NCBI RefSeq assembly: GCF_001424195.1
Contig: NZ_LMOO01000001.1
Coordinates: forward strand, 788,569-852,568
Reading direction: 5' to 3'
Length of the DNA: 64,000 bases
Origin: Cellulomonas sp. Leaf334
Lineage (GTDB): Bacteria; Actinomycetota; Actinomycetes; Actinomycetales; Cellulomonadaceae
Part shown: piece after piece, positions 51,625 to 60,864 of the stretch
Numbering within the stretch: position 1 is the stretch's first letter
Layout of the letters: each line of letters opens with the position of its first letter
Position numbers and translations under genes: made by a program
Notes under the pieces: model-generated
Databases searched by the model: none
Told to the model about the DNA's origin: nothing
The model's input: the letters and a program-made list of their open reading frames with translations, nothing else

Positions 51625-53346
51625 ATGACGACGATCGACACCCGACCCCTGCGCACCCTGGTGCACACCGCCGGAGCGCCTGAGGGCGAGTGGTGGCGGG
51701 ACGCCGTGATCTACCAGGTCTATCCGCGCTCGTTCGCCGACGCGTCCGGTGACGGCATCGGGGACCTGCCCGGCGTGACCTCGCGACTGGACCACCTGGC
51801 CGAGCTAGGCGTGGACGCCGTGTGGCTCTCGCCGTTCTACCGCTCCCCGCAGGCCGACGCCGGCTACGACGTGGCCGACTACCGCGACGTCGACCCGCTG
51901 TTCGGCACGCTCGCCGACTTCGACGAGATGCTCGAGCGCGCGCACGGCCTCGGCCTGCGCGTGATCGTCGACCTGGTGCCCAACCACACCTCCGACGAGC
52001 ACGTCTGGTTCCAGGCCGCGCTGGCCGCCGCACCCGGCTCGCCGGAGCGTGCCCGCTACCTGTTCCGCGAGGGTCGCGGGATCGACGGGACCGAGCCGCC
52101 CAACAACTGGCAGTCGATCTTCGGCGGCCCCGCCTGGACGCGGACGACGGACCCCGACGGCACCCCCGGCGAGTGGTACCTGCACCTGTTCGACTCGCGC
52201 CAGCCGGACCTCGACTGGGAGCACCCCGAGGTGCGGTCGGAGTTCGAGGACGTCCTGCGCTTCTGGCTCGACCGAGGCGTCGACGGCTTCCGCATCGACG
52301 TGGCGCACGGCATGGTCAAGGCCCCTGGGCTGCCCGACTGGGACGGCCACGTCTCGATGATCGAGGGCTCGGACGACGTGCAGCCCACCGACACCGTCTC
52401 CGGCGCCGGCAACCAGGGCCCGATGTTCGACCAGGACGGCGTGCACGACATCTACCGCGCGTGGAACACGGTCCTCGCCGAGTACCCCGGCGACCGCGCA
52501 CTCGTCGCCGAGGCCTGGGTGGAGCCGCTGTCCCGGCTGAGCCGCTACGTGCGTCCCGACGAGATGCAGCAGGCGTTCAACTTCGCGTTCCTGGCGACGC
52601 ACTGGGACGCCCCCGCGCTGCGCACCGTCGTCGAGGCCTCCTACCGCGCCTCGGACGCCGTCGGCGCCCCGACGACGTGGGTGCTCTCCAACCACGACGT
52701 CGTGCGGCACGCGTCACGTCTCGGTCTGGCGGAGCCGGGCTCGCGCCCGAACGGCATCGGGCACGGCGACGAGCAGCCCGACGAGACCCTCGGCCTTCGG
52801 CGTGCACGCTGCGCGTCGCTGCTGATGCTCGGCCTGCCCGGCTCGGCGTACCTGTACCAGGGCGAGGAGCTCGGCCTGCCCGACCACACCTCGCTCGACG
52901 ACGACCTGCGCCAGGACCCGGCGTTCTTCCGGACCGGCGGCGCGGAGCGCGGTCGTGACGGCTGCCGCGTCCCGCTGCCGTGGGCCTCGGAGGCGGAGGG
53001 CTTCGGCTTCTCCCCGACCGGCGTGACGTGGCTCCCGCAGCCCGCGGAGTGGGCCTCGTACGCCCTGGACGCCCAGCGCGGCGTCGCCGGGTCGACCTAC
53101 GAGACGTACCGGTCGGCGTTGCAGCTGCGCCGGGAGTCCGGTCTGGGCTCCGGCGGGATGGAGTGGCTGCACGGCCTCGGCGACGACGTCATCGCGTTCG
53201 TCAACCGGGACGTGCTGGTCGTCGCCAACCTCGGCGCCGAGCCCGTCGCGCTGCCGTCGGGCGCCGAGGTCCTGCTGGCGTCGGTCGACCTGGACGGTCC
53301 GCTCGTCCCGTCGGACACGACCGTCTGGGCGCGCATCACGTCCTGA
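51625..53346 (+). CDS. GH13 alpha-glucosidase
   Basis: This 573-residue cytoplasmic GH13 enzyme is of the oligo-1,6-glucosidase/alpha-glucosidase group: WWRDAVIYQVYPRSFADASGDGIGDLPG opens the barrel. Catalytic residues are aspartate in DGFRIDVAHGM, glutamate in LVAEAWVE and aspartate in LSNHDVVRHA; VDLVPNHTS and LYQGEELGLPDH are family blocks. It would release glucose from imported maltose and short dextrins. ATG at 51625 has GAGG 11 bases upstream. It ends at a perfect palindrome shared with the convergent amylase gene. Confidence 0.93.
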   Translation: MTTIDTRPLRTLVHTAGAPEGEWWRDAVIYQVYPRSFADASGDGIGDLPGVTSRLDHLAELGVDAVWLSPFYRSPQADAGYDVADYRDVDPLFGTLADFDEMLERAHGLGLRVIVDLVPNHTSDEHVWFQAALAAAPGSPERARYLFREGRGIDGTEPPNNWQSIFGGPAWTRTTDPDGTPGEWYLHLFDSRQPDLDWEHPEVRSEFEDVLRFWLDRGVDGFRIDVAHGMVKAPGLPDWDGHVSMIEGSDDVQPTDTVSGAGNQGPMFDQDGVHDIYRAWNTVLAEYPGDRALVAEAWVEPLSRLSRYVRPDEMQQAFNFAFLATHWDAPALRTVVEASYRASDAVGAPTTWVLSNHDVVRHASRLGLAEPGSRPNGIGHGDEQPDETLGLRRARCASLLMLGLPGSAYLYQGEELGLPDHTSLDDDLRQDPAFFRTGGAERGRDGCRVPLPWASEAEGFGFSPTGVTWLPQPAEWASYALDAQRGVAGSTYETYRSALQLRRESGLGSGGMEWLHGLGDDVIAFVNRDVLVVANLGAEPVALPSGAEVLLASVDLDGPLVPSDTTVWARITS

Positions 53347-53425
53347 CCACCTCCACCGGCCCGTCGAGCCACGCTCGGCGGGGCCGGCGCGTCATCCCGT
53401 GCCCCGAGCGCACCCGAACCGTTCG

Positions 53426-53451
53426 AGCGCCCCCGCTGCAGCGGGGGCGCT
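53426..53451. terminator. Perfect 26-bp inverted repeat between convergent glucosidase and amylase genes
   Basis: The two 13-base arms AGCGCCCCCGCTG and CAGCGGGGGCGCT abut exactly. A weaker G+C-rich hairpin lies at about 53356-53387. Both sit in the 140-base gap between two convergent genes and probably act as a bidirectional terminator. Confidence 0.75.
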
Positions 53452-53486
53452 GGGACGCTTCGGTAGCGCTCGGCATCGGGGGCGCG

Positions 53487-54884
53487 TCAGGGGCGGTGCG
53501 CGATGTCCCAGGCTGCGGGCGTGTGCGGCGGGATCGTCACCGTGATCGTGCCGTCCCGGACCGTGGCGGACGCGCAGTCGCCCGTCACCAGCACGTCGCA
53601 GTAGTCGCCGTCCGGCAGGCTCGTCGCCAGGTCGGTGCGCAGCTCGTCGTCCCCGGCGTTCACGACGACGAACCCGCGCTCGCCGCGCCCGAACGCGACG
53701 GCGTCACCCTCGGACCACTCGTCGACGCGGGGAGCGTCGCCGACGACGTTCCGCCAGCCGACCATGCCGGTGATCGCCGGCCAGCGGTGCTGGCAGACCC
53801 AGTCGCCGTCCTGCTCACAGCCGGCGTCGAGCACCTTCCCGTCGCCGTCCTGCGGCGGTCCCGCGTCGCGGTCGGAGAACGCGTAGCCGCTGTAGACCAC
53901 CGGCGTGCCGTAGGACCCCGCGAGCATGAGGACGTTCGCGAGCGCGTACTGCTCACCGTCGGCGTAGCTGAGCGTCGAGCCGTTGCGCTCGGTGTCGTGG
54001 TTGTCGACGAACACCACCGCCTGGTCGGACGGCACCCAGGTCGCGGACGTGCCGAGGTCGAGCGCCCGCCCAGGAGAGCCCGCCAGCACGCTCTGGAGCT
54101 CCTTGCCGTAGGCGAACTCGTAGACCTGCCCGTTGCCGAGGTACTGCTCGGGCGTGATCGGCTCGCCGCTGCCCCGGATGACCTCCTGCGCGACGCCGGT
54201 CCCCTCGGGCAGTCCCGCGACGATCGCGGCGATGTCCTCGGGCGCCATGTGCTTGGCGGCGTCGATGCGGAAGCCGTCGATCCCGAGCGAGAGCAGGTCC
54301 TCCAGGTACGCGGCGATCGTCGACCGCACGCGGTCGGTCTCGGTGGCCAGGTCCGCGAGGTTCACCAGCTCGCACGTCTGCACCTGGGCGGCGTCCTGGT
54401 AGCTCGCGATGTCGTCGTTCGCCGTCAGGCCGCAGTGGTGGAAGTCCGCGTCCGTCCAGGTGTCCGGGTACTCGTAGTGCTCGTACGGCGAGCCCGCCCA
54501 GCCGTTGCCCGGGGTGTCCTGGCCGGTCATGTGGTTGACCACCGCATCGGCCCACACGTCGACGCCCGCGTCGTGGCACGTCTCGACCATGGCCGCGTAC
54601 TGCTCCCGCGTGCCCAGCCGTGACTCCACCCGGTAGCTCACCGGCTGGTAGGCGGTCCACCACGGCTCACCAACGACGTGCTCCTGCGGCGGGCTCGTGA
54701 CCACCCGCGCGTAGCCGGCGGGGCCGAGCGTGTCGGTGCACTCCGCGGCGATCGCGTCCCACGTCCACTGGAAGAGCTGGACTCCCACGTCGCGGCGTTC
54801 CGGGACGTCGGGCGTCCCGCCGCATGCCGCGAGCAGCAGGAGCGCACCGACCAGGGCGGTCGCACGAGCGAGCAGGCGCGTCAT
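53487..54884 (-). CDS. Secreted alpha-amylase lipoprotein (GH13)
   Basis: This 465-residue protein has a lipobox signal (ALLLLAAC; cysteine near 21) placing it outside the cell. The barrel begins DVGVQLFQWTWDAIAAEC, as in the actinomycete/animal alpha-amylase subfamily. Catalytic aspartate in DGFRIDAAKHM, glutamate in GQVYEFAYG and aspartate in VFVDNHDTERN are present, with DAVVNHMTGQ and the calcium-site region upstream. It would degrade starch to maltodextrins for MalEFG. The ATG at 54884 has GGAGG six bases upstream. Domain C (NAGDDELRTDLATSLPDGDYCDV) ends the protein; no starch-binding module. Confidence 0.93.
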   Translation of the reverse strand: MTRLLARATALVGALLLLAACGGTPDVPERRDVGVQLFQWTWDAIAAECTDTLGPAGYARVVTSPPQEHVVGEPWWTAYQPVSYRVESRLGTREQYAAMVETCHDAGVDVWADAVVNHMTGQDTPGNGWAGSPYEHYEYPDTWTDADFHHCGLTANDDIASYQDAAQVQTCELVNLADLATETDRVRSTIAAYLEDLLSLGIDGFRIDAAKHMAPEDIAAIVAGLPEGTGVAQEVIRGSGEPITPEQYLGNGQVYEFAYGKELQSVLAGSPGRALDLGTSATWVPSDQAVVFVDNHDTERNGSTLSYADGEQYALANVLMLAGSYGTPVVYSGYAFSDRDAGPPQDGDGKVLDAGCEQDGDWVCQHRWPAITGMVGWRNVVGDAPRVDEWSEGDAVAFGRGERGFVVVNAGDDELRTDLATSLPDGDYCDVLVTGDCASATVRDGTITVTIPPHTPAAWDIAHRP

Positions 54885-54903
54885 CGTCACCCTCCGGAGC
54901 GGG

Positions 54904-54956
54904 CTGCAACACGTTGCAGCAACTTGCGAGTCACGACACCCTAGCGCCCTAGGGTG
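54904..54956. promoter_or_regulatory. Divergent amylase/kinase promoter with MalR-like operator
   Basis: An inverted repeat CACCCTAG-CGCC-CTAGGGTG (54937-54956) places a TAGGGT -10-like hexamer on each strand (54950-54955 forward, 54938-54943 reverse). Downstream on the amylase side lies CTGCAA-CACG-TTGCAG (54904-54919), a palindrome with the TTGCA half-site seen near malE. It would sit at about +12 of the amylase transcript. Confidence 0.65.
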
Positions 54957-54962
54957 AGAACC

Positions 54963-55841
54963 GTGCCCCGCGTCCTGGTCAATGGTCCCGCCTCCTGGAA
55001 CATCCTCGTCCGGCTCGCCGCACTGCCGGAACCGCGCTCGCAGACACTCGTCGCGAGCAGCCACCACGACGGGCTCGGCGGGACCTCGGCAGGCAAGGCG
55101 CTCACGCTCGCGGCACTGGGCGTCGACGTGACCCTGCGCACCGCGCTCGGGGACGACCGCGAGGGCACGCTGGTCCGCGCCGCGCTCGCACACCCGCGGA
55201 TCACCCTGGTCGTCCAGGAGGCTGCGGCCACCGAGCGGCACGTCAACCTCATGGCCGACGACGGCTCCCGGGTCTCGCTCTACCTCGAGCTGCCGTCCCC
55301 GCCACCCGGTCCGTTTCCGTCGCTCGACGGCATCGCCGCGGCCGTCCTCGACCTGGCCGACCACAGCCGCCCCCTGCTCGGCGCCGCCCACGCGGCCGGC
55401 GTCCCGGTGTGGTGCGACGTGCATGACGACGACGGCATCGGCGACTACGCGCGCGACTTCGCCGCGGCCGCCGACGTGCTCCTGGTCAGCGCAGCGCGAC
55501 TGGCCGACCCGCGCGCCTACCTGGCGGACGCGGTCGCGCGCGGGTGCCGGCTCGCGGTGTGCACGAACGGTGCCGCGGGTGCGCTGGCGCTCGACGCGGA
55601 CGGCTGGATCGAGGTGCCGGCCGCCTCGGTGGACGAGGTGGTCGACACGAACGGCGCCGGCGACGCGTTCCTGGCGGGCCTGATGAGCGGGACGCTCGAC
55701 GGTCTTCGGGTCGAGGACGCCTTGGCGCGCGCATCGGCGGCGGGCGCGCTGGCGGTGACCACCCGTGACCTGGGCGCTCCCACCGCCACGATCCCGACCC
55801 TCGACCGCCTCGCTGCAACGGTGCCGGTCCGGCGTGCGTGA
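54963..55841 (+). CDS. PfkB-family carbohydrate kinase
   Basis: This kinase of about 292 residues belongs to the ribokinase/PfkB family. Signatures: VLVNGPASWNILVRLAALPE at the N-terminus, GGTSAGKALTLAALGVDVTL, and the catalytic/anion-hole motif DTNGAGDAFLAGLMSG (aspartate near residue 229). The GTG at 54963 is preferred: a TAGGGT -10 element ends seven bases upstream, so the mRNA would be leaderless, while the in-frame GTG at 54954 lies inside that element. The substrate is unknown. Divergence from the amylase gene suggests a sugar, but nucleoside kinases share this fold. Confidence 0.8.
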   Translation: MPRVLVNGPASWNILVRLAALPEPRSQTLVASSHHDGLGGTSAGKALTLAALGVDVTLRTALGDDREGTLVRAALAHPRITLVVQEAAATERHVNLMADDGSRVSLYLELPSPPPGPFPSLDGIAAAVLDLADHSRPLLGAAHAAGVPVWCDVHDDDGIGDYARDFAAAADVLLVSAARLADPRAYLADAVARGCRLAVCTNGAAGALALDADGWIEVPAASVDEVVDTNGAGDAFLAGLMSGTLDGLRVEDALARASAAGALAVTTRDLGAPTATIPTLDRLAATVPVRRA

Positions 55842-55860
55842 CGCACCGCCCGCACTGCCC

Positions 55861-55988
55861 GCCATGGGTGCCGCCATCGGGAGATGACGCGGCCCTCAGG
55901 GCTCGTTCGGCGGGTTGGCGGCGGGCACGCCTCCGGCCAGCAAGCCATGAGTGCGCTCACCGGGACACCTGGCGGCACCCATGGCTTG
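55861..55988. repeat. Inverted-repeat cluster between the kinase and dusB genes
   Basis: A perfect 15-bp inverted repeat (GCCATGGGTGCCGCC at 55861-55875 and its complement at 55971-55985) encloses about 95 bases. A third, near-identical copy of the right arm's partner (CAAGCCATGAGTG, 55940-55952) can pair with 55976-55988 with one mismatch, giving two mutually exclusive hairpins. The region is the 148-base gap between convergent genes and may be the terminator. Confidence 0.7.
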
Positions 55989-55989
55989 A

Positions 55990-57174
55990 TCAGCCGCCCG
56001 AGACGCTCAGCTCGGCCTCGTGGAGGGCCTTCGCGAACTCCGGGGACAGGTCGCGCGAGTCGAGCCAGCCGTACGGGAGCAGGGGTCGCTTCGGTGAGCC
56101 TGCCCGACCGCGCTGGCCCTCGGCGCCCGCCCCGGGGTAGCCCTGGTCCAGGTCGAGACGAGCGAGGCGCTCGTCGAGCTCGGCCATCGTCGAGACCAGC
56201 CCGAGCGCGGCCCGGGTCTCCCCACCGACGACGTAGCCCTTGAAGTACCAGGCCATGTGCTTGCGCATCTCGCGCAGCGCCTTGCCCTCGTCGCCGAAGT
56301 GCTCGACCATCAGCTCGGCGTGGCGGCGCACGATCGTCGCGACGTAGCCGAGTCCGGGCCGGATGCGCTCGTCGGAGCCGGCGAACGCGGCGGCGAGGTC
56401 GGCGAACAGCCACGGGCGGCCCTGGCAGCCACGTCCGACGACGACGCCGTCGCAGCCGGTCTGCGCGACCATCTCCAGGGCGTCCTCAGCGGACCAGATG
56501 TCCCCGTTGCCCAGCACCGGGATGTCGGTGACGGTCGCCTTGAGCTGCGCGATCGCGTCCCAGTCGGCCGTGCCGGAGTAGTAGTCGGCGGCGGTGCGGG
56601 CGTGCAGCGCGACGGCAGCGACACCGACCTCCTGCGCGACCAGCCCGGCCTCCAGGTAGGTCAGGTGGTCGTCGTCGATGCCCTTGCGCATCTTCACCGT
56701 GACCGGGACGCCGTAGGGACGGGCGGCATCGACGGCGGCGGTGATGATCGCGCGGAACAGGTCCCGCTTCCAGGGCAGCACGGCGCCCCCGCCGCGGCGC
56801 GTGACCTTGGGCACCGGGCAGCCGAAGTTGAGGTCGACGTGGTCGGCGCGGTCCTCGCTCGCGATCAGTCGGACCGCGGCACCGACCGTCGCGGGGTCGA
56901 CGCCGTACACCTGCACGGACCGCGGCCGCTCGTCGGGCTCGTGCGAGATGATCCGCATCGACTCCTCGCCGCGCTCGACCAGAGCGCGGGACGTCACCAT
57001 CTCGGCGACGTACAGGCCGGCGCCGGACTCGCGGCAGAGGCGCCGGAACGCGGCGTTGGTGACGCCGGCCATAGGCGCCAGGACAACGGGAGTGTCGATC
57101 GTCAGCGGACCGATGCGCAACGGCGGCAGCACGGCGCCGGGGCGCGCCGGAACCGCAGGAGTCGTCAGGGTCAT
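55990..57174 (-). CDS. dusB: tRNA-dihydrouridine synthase (DusB type)
   Basis: This 394-residue flavoenzyme reduces uridines in the tRNA D-loop with FMN and NADPH. Motifs in order: [22 protein letters not shown], the catalytic cysteine in [39 protein letters not shown], and the FMN-phosphate block [18 protein letters not shown] then [18 protein letters not shown]. The ATG at 57174 gives the normal Dus N-terminus. Upstream in the same frame there is no stop until beyond 57612, because a deletion placed an ABC-ATPase gene fragment in frame (see findings). The native start is still the most likely. Confidence 0.95.
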   Translation of the reverse strand: MTLTTPAVPARPGAVLPPLRIGPLTIDTPVVLAPMAGVTNAAFRRLCRESGAGLYVAEMVTSRALVERGEESMRIISHEPDERPRSVQVYGVDPATVGAAVRLIASEDRADHVDLNFGCPVPKVTRRGGGAVLPWKRDLFRAIITAAVDAARPYGVPVTVKMRKGIDDDHLTYLEAGLVAQEVGVAAVALHARTAADYYSGTADWDAIAQLKATVTDIPVLGNGDIWSAEDALEMVAQTGCDGVVVGRGCQGRPWLFADLAAAFAGSDERIRPGLGYVATIVRRHAELMVEHFGDEGKALREMRKHMAWYFKGYVVGGETRAALGLVSTMAELDERLARLDLDQGYPGAGAEGQRGRAGSPKRPLLPYGWLDSRDLSPEFAKALHEAELSVSGG

Positions 57175-57188
57175 GGACCCATTGTCCC

Positions 57189-57440
57189 TCAGCCGAGCAA
57201 CCAGCCGTTCTCCTGGGCCAGCCGGACCGCCTCCGCACGCGTCCGGGCACCCGTCTTGCCCATCGCCGCGGACAGGTAGTTGCGCACGGTCCCCTCGGAC
57301 AGGAACGTCTCCCGGGCGATGTCCGCGACCGTCCCGCCACCCGCCGCCGCGACCAGCACGTCCCGCTCGCGCTCGGTCAGCGGGCTGCTGCCCACGGCCA
57401 GCGACTCGACGGCCAGGTCCGGGTCGACCACGCGCAGCCT
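57189..57440 (-). pseudogene. Remnant of a NarL/LuxR-family response regulator (output domain only)
   Basis: About 83 codons remain: the linker [14 protein letters not shown] and a complete LuxR-type [66 protein letters not shown]. The whole phosphoacceptor receiver domain is missing. Instead, the frame runs backward into the Walker A region of an ABC ATPase at 57439-57441. No start codon with a ribosome-binding site introduces the HTH. It is best read as one end of a deletion, in the arrangement ATPase-permease-kinase-response regulator common in actinomycetes. Confidence 0.85.
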
Positions 57441-57612
57441 TCCCTGCGCCGTTCGGGCCGAGGAACGCAACGACCTCCCCGGGACTGATCGCCAGGTCGA
57501 TCCCGTCGACGGCGTGGACGGTGCCGAACGACTTGTGCAGGCCGCGCAGGTCGATCGCGAGCGGACCCGGACCGGCGGAGGCCGGGGACGGGAGGGTGTC
57601 GGTGAAGGTCAT
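57439..57612 (-). pseudogene. Truncated 5' end of an ABC transporter ATPase gene
   Basis: Fifty-eight codons survive from ATG 57612 (AGGA upstream): [11 protein letters not shown], then [41 protein letters not shown]. The sequence stops matching exactly after the Walker A lysine, where TT or ST should follow; the next bases belong to the response-regulator remnant in another frame. Signature, Walker B and H-loop are all gone, so no ATPase can be made. The frame continues by chance into dusB. Confidence 0.88.
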
Positions 57613-57693
57613 GGCTCGATCCTGACCGTCGACCACGGCCCGCTCCCCCGTCGACCGTCACCTCCTCGGGATGACGGATGTCACCTGCGCACT

Positions 57694-57718
57694 CAACCTT
57701 CCCGGGTGGTGCTGCGTC
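57694..57718 (+). promoter_or_regulatory. ECF-type promoter before the sigma-factor gene
   Basis: CAACC (57694-57698), a 16-base spacer and CGTC (57715-57718) match the AAC/CGTC pattern of ECF-sigma promoters. The start codon follows 18 bases later, so the sigma factor may read its own gene. Confidence 0.55.
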
Positions 57719-57736
57719 TTCTACGGTGTGAGCCCG

Positions 57737-58324
57737 ATGCCCCACGCGCCGCAGCGCCCCGCCCCTGCCGACGACGTCGGTGACGAGTCGGCGCGTGTCC
57801 TGAGCACCGGCGGCCCACCGGACACCGACGCCGAGTTCACCGCGTTCATGCAGGCGCACTCCGCCGACCTGCTGCGCACCGCGTGGCTGCTCGTCGGCGA
57901 CGCGCACCGCGCCGAGGAGCTCGTCCAGCACGCCCTGGTCCGCACCTACGCCTCGTGGTCGCGCACCCGTGGCGACGACCCGCTGGCGTACACCCGGCGG
58001 ACGCTGGTGAACCTGCGGATCGACACGTGGCGCCGACGACGCCGGGAGGTCCTGTCCGCGCCGGAGCACCTCCCGGAGGGTTCGTCCGGCGGCACCCTCG
58101 GCCCGTCCGACGACCGCGACCAGCTGGTCCGCGCCCTCGCGCTGCTGTCCCCGCGCCAACGCCGGATCGTCGTGCTGCGGCACTTCGTCGGGCTCCCCGA
58201 GGCCGAGGTGGCCGCCGAGCTCGGCGTCAGCGTCGGCACCGTGAAGTCCACCGCGTCCCGCAGCCTCGCGACGCTGCGCACCGCCCTGACCTCGAACGAC
58301 CCGACCGCCCGGAGCACCCGATGA
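57737..58324 (+). CDS. ECF sigma factor, SigE (actinobacterial) family
   Basis: This sigma factor of about 195 residues has region 2 FTAFMQAHSADLLRTAWLLVGDAHRAEELVQHALVRTYASWSR and region 4 LSPRQRRIVVLRHFVGLPEAEVAAELGVSVGTVKSTASRSLATLR; this is the SigE-like group abundant in actinomycetes. ATG at 57737 is used; an upstream ATG at 57671 would place translation start before the putative promoter. The gene overlaps the next one as ATGA, the usual arrangement for a sigma factor and a membrane-anchored partner. It is divergent from the ABC-ATPase remnant. Confidence 0.88.
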   Translation: MPHAPQRPAPADDVGDESARVLSTGGPPDTDAEFTAFMQAHSADLLRTAWLLVGDAHRAEELVQHALVRTYASWSRTRGDDPLAYTRRTLVNLRIDTWRRRRREVLSAPEHLPEGSSGGTLGPSDDRDQLVRALALLSPRQRRIVVLRHFVGLPEAEVAAELGVSVGTVKSTASRSLATLRTALTSNDPTARSTR

Positions 58325-59268
58325 ACGCCACCCTGTCCGACGAGGAGCTCGTCCGTACCCTGCGCGCCCGCGCCGATCTCGCCCTGCCGGAGATGTCGCT
58401 CGACGCGGGCGAGACCGTCGTCGCGGGTCGACGACACCGACGCCGTCGAGCGGTCGCAGGCTCGGTGTCGGCCGTCGCGGCGCTCGCGCTCGTCGCCGGT
58501 GTCGCCCTCGGCGTGATCCCGCTCCCTCGTCCCGCACCGGTCGCGACGCAGGTCCCCCGCACGCTCGGCACCGACCCCTCGATCGAGGCGGCGCACAACA
58601 TGTGGGCCACCAACGTTCCGATCTCCCGGAGAGGGCCGGACGGAGACTGGCTCGACCTGAACCTGTCGGTCGAGGTCGACACCCGAAGCCCCGCTGGCGG
58701 GCGGATGTACATGGTCGGTGTCCAGGCCCTCGACGACCTTCCTGACGACCTCGCGGGCGTCACCGTCGCCGCTCGGGACGGGTTCGACGGCGGGGACGGC
58801 TCCTCCCTCGGGACGGCCGCCACCGTGACGTGGAGCACCGACGGGACCGACGACCGCGACGCGCTGTACCCGGCGGCGCAGAGGGCGCTCTTCCAGGTCC
58901 CACCCTCCAGCCTAGGCAGCGACTTCCGGAACAACGTCGTGGTTCTCGTCGGGGCAGTCCCGTCCTGGCTGGAGAGCCCCCGGGTGTTCGTGACCTACCC
59001 CGAGGGGGTCACCAACCACGAGGAGATGTCGGGCGGTCCGACCACGTTCGAGGTCCCCACGTTCCGGAGTCCTGGCACGGACGGCACGCTCTTGTACGCC
59101 CTCCGGGAGAACACCAGCATCGCGAACTACATCGAGCTGCAGGACGTCTCTCCACCGTTCACGACCTTCGTCGGCGCCGACGGCACGACCGTCGCGGGCG
59201 AGGGCTGTGTCCGGATCGACGCGTGCACGCTCACGGCGGAGCAGGTGCTCGGCAGCGTCGAGCCCTAG
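58321..59268 (+). CDS. Membrane-anchored protein coupled to the ECF sigma factor (unknown function)
   Basis: This 315-residue protein has a short N-terminal cytoplasmic part (MNATLSDEELVRTLRARADLALPEM, residues 1-40), an arginine-rich stretch (GRRHRRRRAVAG), one membrane span (VSAVAALALVAGVALGVIPL) and an extracytoplasmic domain of about 240 residues with two cysteines near the C-terminus (EGCVRIDACTL) that may form a disulfide. Its place as the overlapping partner of an ECF sigma gene suggests an anti-sigma or co-regulator, but no zinc anti-sigma motif (HxxxCxxC) is present. No family was recognised. Confidence 0.65.
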   Translation: MNATLSDEELVRTLRARADLALPEMSLDAGETVVAGRRHRRRRAVAGSVSAVAALALVAGVALGVIPLPRPAPVATQVPRTLGTDPSIEAAHNMWATNVPISRRGPDGDWLDLNLSVEVDTRSPAGGRMYMVGVQALDDLPDDLAGVTVAARDGFDGGDGSSLGTAATVTWSTDGTDDRDALYPAAQRALFQVPPSSLGSDFRNNVVVLVGAVPSWLESPRVFVTYPEGVTNHEEMSGGPTTFEVPTFRSPGTDGTLLYALRENTSIANYIELQDVSPPFTTFVGADGTTVAGEGCVRIDACTLTAEQVLGSVEP

Positions 59269-59274
59269 ACGAGG

Positions 59275-59301
59275 CAGGCCCGGAGCATCGCTCCGGGCCT
59301 G
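59275..59301. terminator. Bidirectional hairpin terminator
   Basis: Arms CAGGCCCGGAGC and GCTCCGGGCCTG form a perfect 12-bp stem with loop ATC, between the convergent 58321-59268 gene and glyS. Confidence 0.8.
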
Positions 59302-59304
59302 GGG

Positions 59305-60690
<1,386 letters not shown>

Positions 60691-60826
60691 GATCGATCAC
60701 TCCAGGGTGGTGGCGTCCGCGGCTGGGTGACGCGGACGGGTGGACCGCGGCGCCGGGCGCCCCGGTGACGACAAGAGGGGAACAGAGGTTGAGCAGCCAG
60801 GCTACCGGTCGGCGGCGGGACGCGTT

Positions 60827-60864
60827 TTGACAACCGTTCTCGTCTAACTGAGAATGATCGTCAT
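60827..60864 (+). promoter_or_regulatory. Zur-box-overlapped leaderless promoter of znuA
   Basis: TTGACA (60827-60832), a 17-base spacer and GAGAAT (60850-60855) form the promoter. TGAGAATGATCGTCAT (60849-60864) is an imperfect palindrome of the Zur type that covers the -10 and start site. The predicted start site falls at the ATG at 60863. Confidence 0.75.

Noticed and set aside
55990..57636. A real evolved ABC-DusB fusion protein
   Set aside because: The ATPase part ends at Walker A and the linker is an out-of-frame reading of a LuxR gene. The frame is accidental; dusB has its own start.
60736..60755. GGGTGGACCGCGG upstream of glyS, close to the T-box core GGGTGGNACCGCGG
   Set aside because: It is on the plus strand, opposite to glyS transcription, lacks one base, and no specifier loop was seen.
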